Shown piece after piece: positions 1 to 8,627 of a stretch of 41,723 nucleotides of DNA. Within the stretch, counting starts at the first letter, position 1; every line of letters starts with the position of its first letter. This DNA comes from Brevundimonas sp. Its GTDB lineage: Bacteria > Pseudomonadota > Alphaproteobacteria > Caulobacterales > Caulobacteraceae. The position numbers and the translations under genes are program-made. The stretch lies in the NCBI GenBank assembly GCA_030693575.1, contig JAUYAG010000186.1:1-41723 (forward strand), given 5' to 3'. Under the pieces are notes generated by a model. The model had not been told where the DNA came from. It worked only from the letters and a program-made list of their open reading frames with translations, and ran no database searches.

Positions 1-1
1 G

Positions 2-1495
<1,494 letters not shown>

Positions 1496-1501
1496 GGCGA
1501 C

Positions 1502-1936
1502 TCAGGCCGACGGGACCCGCGCCTCGACAAAGGCGCTGATCGTCGGCCAGTGCGGCGGATTGGCCCGCACCCCGTCGCAGGCGATCTCCTTCAGGATGCC
1601 CGGGATCGTCCCGTCCCGGGCGTTCAGCCAGTCGGCCTCGTCCGGATACCGTCCCGTCTCGACGCCGTCGGGGCCGTATTCCACCGACAGGGTGCTGCGC
1701 CACTGCTTCGGCCCGCACTTGAACTCATAGGTGTCGACCGTGTGGCTCATGTCCCCGGCCTCGCCCCGCAGCGGCACGATGGCCAGCTGGATACGGGTGA
1801 TGTCGCCCTCGACCACGATGCTGTCGACCTCGGCCATATAGGCCGAGTTGGCGCTGCGCGAGAACGCGTGCCAGGTTTCCGCCGCCGCCGGCGTCGCAAA
1901 CCCCAGAATCGCCAGCCCCGCCAGTACGAATTTCAT
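1502..1936 (-). CDS. Small secreted hypothetical protein (signal peptide MKFVLAGLAILGFATPAAA)
   Basis: Start chosen at ATG 1936, giving a clean signal peptide; the longer ORF start at 2053 is unlikely. Confidence 0.75.
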   Translation of the reverse strand: MKFVLAGLAILGFATPAAAETWHAFSRSANSAYMAEVDSIVVEGDITRIQLAIVPLRGEAGDMSHTVDTYEFKCGPKQWRSTLSVEYGPDGVETGRYPDEADWLNARDGTIPGILKEIACDGVRANPPHWPTISAFVEARVPSA

Positions 1937-1998
1937 GATGTCCTCCCCGGTTCCCCCGGGGACATGATGCGCCGCTGTGCGGCTTTGGCAAGGGGTCG

Positions 1999-3168
1999 TC
2001 AGGCGGCCCGGCGAAGCCCCGCCGGTGCCCCCGCCAGCGGTTCGATCAGCCACTGCGCCAGATGCCGCACCACCGGCACCGCCACTCCGTCCCCGGTCAG
2101 ATGGCAGGCCGCGCTGTACGAGCCGGGCAGTCGATAGCTGTCCGGCAGCCCCATCAACCGCGCGGTCTCCCGCGCCGACATCAGGCGGGACCGGACCTGC
2201 CCGTCCTCGACCACCAGCAGGGTCTGGCGGCTCGATCCGCCGCCCGGAGTCCGCAGGCAGCCGGCGACGTCGAACCGCACCTCGGCCCGCTGGATGCGCG
2301 CCCCGGACGCATCCCGCCGCGTCCGCCGGTACAGCCCCCCGACGCAGCGCTCCCCCGTCCGCCGCGCCGCCTCGACCTTGGCCAGGTTGGTCGGCGACAT
2401 GAGTGCGAGCAGCCGCCCGGTCTCCGCCGCCGAATGCCAGCGCACGCCCGACGGTTCAGCCTCGATCACCGATCCCAGGCTCGCATTGGAACGCCCCGGC
2501 TCCGGCAGCCGCCACCAGACCATCCGGCCCTGCAGTTCGACCGGCAGCCGCTCGACCGCCCGGCGCAGGGCCGGCGTGTGAAACGGCCCGTCCGCGGTTC
2601 CCGTTGTCAGGGCCGGATCGAGCCCTGCGTCGTCGCGCACGCCGATCACGAACAGGCGCGGTCGTGACTGCGGCACAAAGCGGTCGGCGTTGATGACCAG
2701 GGCGCCGCACCGGTAGCCGGCGTCCGCAAAGGTCCGGCAGATGACCTCGAAATCCCGTCCACCATGCGAGGTCAGGGCCCCGCAGACATTCTCGACGGCC
2801 ACGACGCGCGGTGCCCGACCGTCGTCCGCCAGCGCGCGCGCCAGGCCCCAGAAGTCGTGGAACGTCCCCGACCGCTTGCCGCCCAGTCCGGCGCCGACGC
2901 CGGCCAGCGACAGATCCTGGCAGGGGAACGAGCCCCACATCAGCGCCGCTTCACCCGGAAGGTCGGCGGCGCTCAGGGTGGCGATGTCGCCGACCTTGAG
3001 GTCCGCGTCGCCCCAGTTGGCCCGATAGGAGGCCGCCTTGGCCGGATCGAAATCGTTGGCGAACAGGCAGTGCCAGGCCGCCCCGAGGCCGGCGCGCACC
3101 ATCCCGCCCCCGGCGAAGAACTCGTAATAGCCCCCCGGCGCGGGCTCTCTGACGGTCGATTCGGCCAT
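1999..3168 (-). CDS. DNA (cytosine-5)-methyltransferase, C5-MTase family
   Basis: Motif I EFFAGGGMVRAGLG, motif IV GSFPCQDLSLAG, motif VI VAVENVCG, motif VIII QSRPRLFVIGVR, C-terminal motifs near SARETARLMGLPDSY. Start at ATG 3168 (MAESTVREPAPGG). Confidence 0.9.
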   Translation of the reverse strand: MAESTVREPAPGGYYEFFAGGGMVRAGLGAAWHCLFANDFDPAKAASYRANWGDADLKVGDIATLSAADLPGEAALMWGSFPCQDLSLAGVGAGLGGKRSGTFHDFWGLARALADDGRAPRVVAVENVCGALTSHGGRDFEVICRTFADAGYRCGALVINADRFVPQSRPRLFVIGVRDDAGLDPALTTGTADGPFHTPALRRAVERLPVELQGRMVWWRLPEPGRSNASLGSVIEAEPSGVRWHSAAETGRLLALMSPTNLAKVEAARRTGERCVGGLYRRTRRDASGARIQRAEVRFDVAGCLRTPGGGSSRQTLLVVEDGQVRSRLMSARETARLMGLPDSYRLPGSYSAACHLTGDGVAVPVVRHLAQWLIEPLAGAPAGLRRAA

Positions 3169-3290
3169 GCGCGAACGCTGACGCGGTGGCGGAGGGAAGT
3201 CCACAGATGGTCCGCCGCGGGTAATTTCGGGGGCGCTAAAGCTTGGGAAAGGGTCGCCGGGCCATGGTCGGCGGTCATCACGGAACCGAC

Positions 3291-5810
3291 ATGTCCCCAG
3301 TGAAGCTTGTTCTCGTTGCCGCCCTGCTGTTCGGCATCGCCATCGCCGGCGGCGCGGAGGCTGCGACCCAGTCCCGTGAGAGCCGGGTCGAGCTGGCCCA
3401 GCGTGTCGAACAGCGGGCCGCCGCCACCAGCTTCCCGGCCCTTGAGGCCTTCGGCGAGGCCGCCCTCAGCCATTCGGGCCGTGAAGGGCTGAACCGGCTC
3501 TACCACGTCATGTGGATCACCCTGAACCAGGGCGATTTCGAGCGGGCCGAGGTCTGGAACAATCGCCTCGCCGCCGCCGCCCTCGACCGTCGTGACGCGC
3601 GGTACCAGACGATCGCCCGGCTGAACGCCCTGACCATCCGCTACGACAGCGGCGACACCTCCGCATCAGCCGAGATGGACCGGATCGCCCGCACCACCAC
3701 AGACTGGTTCGTCAAGGCGCATGCCATGCGGATCACCGCGCTCGCACTGATGGATCAGGACCGCATCGGTGAGGGGCTCCGCCTCCTGACCGAAGCCGAC
3801 GCCGACATTCCGGATGATGCACCCTATGCCGACACCGCCCGGGCCGGACTCTGGGAGGTGACGGGCATCGGTCTGATGAAGCTCAATGACATTGAAGGTG
3901 CGACGACGGCCTTCCGCCGCTTCGAGATCGACTTCTCAAACCCCGCCTATCCCCGCCCCGATTTCGACGCCCTCTACAACCTGACGCGCCTGTCGGTTCA
4001 GGTCGGCGACCAGGATCTGGCCGACCGGCTCTATGCCGCCCATCATCGCCTGTCCCGGCGCGCCGGCCTCGAAAGCCTGATGGTCTATGACGCCAATCTC
4101 TGCGCCATGGTGGCCGAGGGCGGTGACGATCCCCGGGGCGTGCTGAACTGCCTGTCGCCCTATGGCGCGGACCTCGGTGCGGCGGACTTTCTGGCACCCC
4201 AGATGCTGCCGTCCCGGGCGCTGGCCTATGCCCGTACGGGCCAGCTCGGACTCGCCCGCCGCGACCTCGCCGAGATCCGCCGCCGCGAGGCCGCCGGCCT
4301 GTTCCGCGAAGAGGGCTTTTCGGAAGTCCCGCGGGTCGAGGCCGCGCTGCTGTTCGCCGAGGGCCGTACCCGGGAAGCCTTCCAGCGGCTGGAGGCCTAT
4401 CACAAGGCGCAGGATATCCAGACCGCACGCCGGTTCAGCGCCGGCATCGGACAGGTGACCGGCGACATGCAGGAGCAGCTGGCCGAACGCCGCCGCCAGC
4501 TCGACACGGCACGAACCAACACCCGGCTGCAAAAGGACGTCATCAGTTCGCAGCGATGGATCGTCGGCATCGCCATCGTCTTCTTCCTGACCGCGACGGG
4601 CCTGCTGGTCTGGCAGTGGCGGTCGGCGGGGCATCTGCGTCTGGCGCGTCGGGCCGCCGAGGAAGCCAGCCGGTCGAAGAGCGATTTCCTCGCCAATATG
4701 AGCCACGAAATCCGCACCCCCCTGAACGGCGTGGTCGCCATGGCCGACGCCCTGGCCCGCAGCGATCTGGGACCGCGCGAGCGCGAGATGGTCGATATCG
4801 TCCGATCGTCGAGCGATACCCTCGAACGCCTGCTCTCCGACATTCTCGACACCGCCAAGATCGAGTCCGGCCAGCTCACCATCGAACCGGCTCCGTTCCA
4901 TCTGGCCGATGTCGTGCGCGAGACCGCCGCCCTGTGGCGGCCCAAGGCCGAGGAAAAGGGCGTCGCCCTGGTGATCGAGATCGCCCCGACGGCGGAGCGG
5001 CGCGTCCATGGCGACGCGGTGCGCATCCGTCAGATCCTCACCAATCTGGTCAGCAATGCGCTGAAATTCACGGCGGAGGGCGAGGTCCGGCTGAGCGTCG
5101 AGGACGCGGCGGATGATCGCGTCCGCTTCTCTGTGACGGACACCGGCGTCGGCTTTGAACCGGATCAGAAGGCCCGCATCTTCGGGCGCTTCCATCAGGC
5201 CGACGGCTCGATCACGCGTCGTTTCGGCGGCACCGGACTGGGCCTGACCATCTCGCGCGAACTGGCCGAGCTGATGGGCGGCGGTCTCGACTGCGACAGC
5301 GAACCGGGCGTCGGCTCCCGCTTCTGGTTCGAGACTCCCCTGCCGCTCGCCGAGGCTTCCCAGCCGGGCGAGATCGCGGTTTCAGAGACCGGATCCGACG
5401 CCGGCCCGCTGCGCATTCTGCTGGCCGACGACCATCCGGCCAACCGCAAGGTCATCGAGGTTCTCTTGTCCGGCACCAGCGCCGAACTGGTCTGCGTCGC
5501 GGACGGCAGCGAGGCCCTGGAGGCCTTCCGGGCCGGCGGCTACGACCTCGTCCTGATGGACATGCAGATGCCGGTGATGGACGGCCTGACCGCCACCGCC
5601 GAAATCCGCGCCTTCGAGCGGCAGTGCGGCCGGGGCCGTACGCCGGTCCTCATGCTGACCGCCAACGCAATGCCCGAGCATATCGAGGCCGGACGCAAGG
5701 CCGGGGCCGACGGCCACCTCGCCAAGCCGGTGACCATGGCCACCCTGTTCGCCGGCATAGACCAGGTGCTCACCGCCGCCGCCCCCGCGGAGGACGCCCG
5801 GGCCGCCTGA
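3291..5810 (+). CDS. Hybrid sensor histidine kinase/response regulator with extracytoplasmic TPR-like helical sensor region
   Basis: N-terminal signal/TM, ~400 aa helical repeat region, TM (WIVGIAIVFFLTATGLLVWQW), HisKA SDFLANMSHEIRTPLNG, HATPase TDTGVGFEPD and GGTGLGLTISRELAELMGG, REC ILLADDHPANRKV...LVLMDMQMPVMDG. Confidence 0.93.
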   Translation: MSPVKLVLVAALLFGIAIAGGAEAATQSRESRVELAQRVEQRAAATSFPALEAFGEAALSHSGREGLNRLYHVMWITLNQGDFERAEVWNNRLAAAALDRRDARYQTIARLNALTIRYDSGDTSASAEMDRIARTTTDWFVKAHAMRITALALMDQDRIGEGLRLLTEADADIPDDAPYADTARAGLWEVTGIGLMKLNDIEGATTAFRRFEIDFSNPAYPRPDFDALYNLTRLSVQVGDQDLADRLYAAHHRLSRRAGLESLMVYDANLCAMVAEGGDDPRGVLNCLSPYGADLGAADFLAPQMLPSRALAYARTGQLGLARRDLAEIRRREAAGLFREEGFSEVPRVEAALLFAEGRTREAFQRLEAYHKAQDIQTARRFSAGIGQVTGDMQEQLAERRRQLDTARTNTRLQKDVISSQRWIVGIAIVFFLTATGLLVWQWRSAGHLRLARRAAEEASRSKSDFLANMSHEIRTPLNGVVAMADALARSDLGPREREMVDIVRSSSDTLERLLSDILDTAKIESGQLTIEPAPFHLADVVRETAALWRPKAEEKGVALVIEIAPTAERRVHGDAVRIRQILTNLVSNALKFTAEGEVRLSVEDAADDRVRFSVTDTGVGFEPDQKARIFGRFHQADGSITRRFGGTGLGLTISRELAELMGGGLDCDSEPGVGSRFWFETPLPLAEASQPGEIAVSETGSDAGPLRILLADDHPANRKVIEVLLSGTSAELVCVADGSEALEAFRAGGYDLVLMDMQMPVMDGLTATAEIRAFERQCGRGRTPVLMLTANAMPEHIEAGRKAGADGHLAKPVTMATLFAGIDQVLTAAAPAEDARAA

Positions 5811-5961
5811 CCGCCCGGAGACGCCCGTCATCGGCCTCATGGTGCCGCGCCACGGCCGCCTGTGAGGATCGCTCGCCCGATGAGTCTGTTCGCACTACGC
5901 GCGGGGCGCATTGCCCGGTGTTTTCGGCTAGGAACGCCGCCCACCGCTCGGAGCCTCGTGC

Positions 5962-7290
5962 ATGATCCCCGCAACCGCGCCGACAGTCGGCATCGATTTC
6001 GGCACGACAAACACCGTCGTCGCCATCACCGGTCCCGACGGCGAAGCGGTCGTTCTGCGCTTCGACGCACCCACGGGCGAGGTGACAGCGTTCCGCTCGA
6101 CCTTGAGTTTCCAGGTCCGGCCGGCCGTGGGTGGCCAGCCGGCGGAACGGGTCGTGGAAGCCGGGCCCTGGGCCATTGACGCCTATGTCGAGGACGCCCT
6201 GGAGACCCGCTTCATCCAGTCGTTCAAGACCTTCGCGGCCAGCGCCGCCTTCACCGACACCGTCATCGACAACCGGCGCTACAGGTTCGAGGACCTGCTC
6301 GGTGCCTTCCTCCTGCGCCTTCGCGCTCACGGCGGCGAACGGATGGCCGTCTTGCCGCCCCGTGTCATCGTCGGCCGGCCGGTGACGTTCGCCGGCGGCG
6401 CACCGGACGAACAGCTGGCGCTCGGACGCTATGAGGCCGCCTTCGCACGGCTGGGGTTCACCGACATCCGCTACGCCTATGAGCCCATCGGCGCGGCCTT
6501 CTTCTTCGCGCGGACCCTCAATGCGGACGCCAACGTCCTGGTCGCCGACTTCGGCGGTGGAACCAGCGACTTCTCGATCGTGCGCTTCGAGCAGTCCCCG
6601 GAAGGCCTTCGCTCGACCCCCCTGGCCCGCTCGGGTGTCGGCGTGGCCGGGGACGCCTTCGACTACCGGATTATCGACCATCTGGTGTCGCCGGAACTGG
6701 GCAAGGGCGGGGAGTACCGGTCGTTCGGCAAATCACTTCCAGTCCCGCAACGCTACTACGCCGCCTTTGCGCGCTGGGATCAGCTGGCGCTGCTGAGGGC
6801 GTCCAGGGAGATGCGCGACATCCGCGCCCTGGCCCGCACGGCACTCGAACCGGAAAAGCTGGACCGGATGATCGAGATCCTCGACGACAATCACGGCTAT
6901 GCGCTCTACCGCGCCGTATCTGCGCTGAAGATGGACCTTTCGAGCCGCGACGAAGCCACCTTCTCCTTCATTGCCGGGTCCATCCGCATCGAGAAGCCGG
7001 TCAGTCGCCCAGAGTTCGAAACCTGGATCGCGCCTGACCTCGCGGCCATGGAGAAGGCTGTCGATGAAGCGATGGAGCGATCGGGACTGGCGACCGATCA
7101 GATCGACCGGGTATTCCTGACCGGCGGCACTTCGTTTGTCCCCGCCGTGAGAGACATCTTCCATCGACGATTTGGCACCGAACGGATCGAGACGGGCGGC
7201 GAGTTTGAGTCCATCGCCTCGGGCCTGGCCCTGATCGGGCTTGAGCCGGACCTGGATGTATGGAGTGAGCGTCGATCGCCTTCGAGGTGA
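5962..7290 (+). CDS. Hsp70-family (YegD-like) protein, ATPase domain
   Basis: VGIDFGTTNTVVAI phosphate-1 motif, VADFGGGTSDFSIVRF phosphate-2, FLTGGTSFVPAVRDIF adenosine motif; too short for a full DnaK substrate-binding domain. Confidence 0.88.
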   Translation: MIPATAPTVGIDFGTTNTVVAITGPDGEAVVLRFDAPTGEVTAFRSTLSFQVRPAVGGQPAERVVEAGPWAIDAYVEDALETRFIQSFKTFAASAAFTDTVIDNRRYRFEDLLGAFLLRLRAHGGERMAVLPPRVIVGRPVTFAGGAPDEQLALGRYEAAFARLGFTDIRYAYEPIGAAFFFARTLNADANVLVADFGGGTSDFSIVRFEQSPEGLRSTPLARSGVGVAGDAFDYRIIDHLVSPELGKGGEYRSFGKSLPVPQRYYAAFARWDQLALLRASREMRDIRALARTALEPEKLDRMIEILDDNHGYALYRAVSALKMDLSSRDEATFSFIAGSIRIEKPVSRPEFETWIAPDLAAMEKAVDEAMERSGLATDQIDRVFLTGGTSFVPAVRDIFHRRFGTERIETGGEFESIASGLALIGLEPDLDVWSERRSPSR

Positions 7291-7665
7291 GCCGGCGCGT
7301 CGAGCGGACCATCCGTCAGATCCTGGCGCTTGCCGCGGTCTCACCCGGCTCAGCGCAGATCGTCAAAATGGCACCGAGGGCCGGCAGGGGGGCTATGACA
7401 CCTAGTCTCCCACGCTGGAGCCCGTCCGATCTGGGCAAGCCCCCTGTCATATTGCCTACGCTGACGACCGGCTTTTGGGCGGGATCGAAGAGGCGATGCA
7501 CCCGGCTCGAACCCGGCACCGGCTCCGAGCGTTCGGTGTCAGGGTACGGTCAGCTTCCAGGTCCAGACTTCCGCTTGAAGGAGCTCTCTATGTCAGCGGC
7601 CCCTCCCCGATCAGAACCATCAAGACCCGGGACCTGATCAGACCCTCGATGACGTAATTCGGGCC

Positions 7666-8133
7666 CTACTCGCTCAGGCCGATGGAGATGCGCATTTCGC
7701 GCAGGCGATCTGCAATGGCGCCGTCGTCGACGGCGGATCGACCCTGGGTCTGGGTCACGAGTTGCAAGGCACGGATATGAACCCGCAGCGCTTCACCATG
7801 CCATACCCCGAGGGTAAGGAGCCCGTCGACTATGTTGGCGATCCCGCGGGTGATCTCGCCAACGGCACCGAGTTTCGCGGCGGCGGCGACTTCGGCGACC
7901 TGCACCGCCGCGTCGGCGAGTGTCCGGCATTCGGCGAACAACCTGTCGTCACTGTGATCGGCGTACGGCAATATCAGTTGCACCTTGGCGGCGACGAACG
8001 TCTGTATCTGGTCGGTGAGCGCCTCGACGCGCTTCTCGGCCTCCGCCACCAGCTCGCCGGTCGTTGATCCCCCAAGCGAGTCGAGAATTTTGCCCAGACG
8101 ATTTTCTGGCGTGAAGATGCGGACGTCGCTCAT
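7666..8133 (-). CDS. Small helical protein, possibly CheE-like chemotaxis accessory protein
   Basis: 155 aa, predicted mostly helical; N-terminal 'PENRLGKILDSLGG' resembles the PNRL-x-KM motif recalled from alphaproteobacterial CheE-type proteins; sits beside a receiver gene. Confidence 0.55.
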   Translation of the reverse strand: MSDVRIFTPENRLGKILDSLGGSTTGELVAEAEKRVEALTDQIQTFVAAKVQLILPYADHSDDRLFAECRTLADAAVQVAEVAAAAKLGAVGEITRGIANIVDGLLTLGVWHGEALRVHIRALQLVTQTQGRSAVDDGAIADRLREMRISIGLSE

Positions 8134-8141
8134 CTTCGATC

Positions 8142-8627
8142 CTATCCAAACAGGGAGCTGACTTCATCTTGGGACATGACCCGGGTCGGGTCTGCAACGA
8201 GCGCTGCGGCAGAGGCCCTGCGCTCTTCGGCGTCTTCAGCGCGAGCCACAGTCTTGAACCGACGATCAGGTCCACAATAGCCGCTTGAACCGATGAAGTC
8301 GCGGTTGTTGCGGGCAATCCATTCGATGCGGCTCAGCAAGATCGTCGGAGCAATGGGCTTCTTGACGACCATGTTGGCACCCGCGTCGCGGGCCTTCGCG
8401 ACCATGTATTTGGTCGTCGAGCCGTTGAGCATGACAATCGGAGCGGTGTGGTTCGGCTGCTTTGTTTCTGAGCGGATATGTTCAACGAGTGACGGCCCGT
8501 CCTCGCCGGGCATCTCAAAATCGATCAGGATAAGGTCAAACCGATCTGTAGCGACCAGGGTGCGCGCCTCTTCAGCCGACCTGCACCCCTTGAGCGCTCG
8601 AACCGGTCGAGGCCGTGACGGCGGCAA
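8142..8627 (-). CDS. Single-domain response regulator, apparently N-terminally truncated
   Basis: Phospho-acceptor strand LILIDFEMPGEDGPSLVEHIR, VMLNGSTTK, KKPIAP; C-terminal IEWIARNNRDFIGSSGYCGPDRRF. The beta1 strand and acidic pair are missing; aa 1-11 are antisense to the CheA 5' end. Confidence 0.7.
   Translation of the reverse strand: MPPSRPRPVRALKGCRSAEEARTLVATDRFDLILIDFEMPGEDGPSLVEHIRSETKQPNHTAPIVMLNGSTTKYMVAKARDAGANMVVKKPIAPTILLSRIEWIARNNRDFIGSSGYCGPDRRFKTVARAEDAEERRASAAALVADPTRVMSQDEVSSLFG

Noticed and set aside
7291-7665. Short ORFs between the Hsp70-like gene and the CheE-like gene (e.g. 7287-7637)
   Set aside because: No recognisable domain; treated as non-coding for lack of support.
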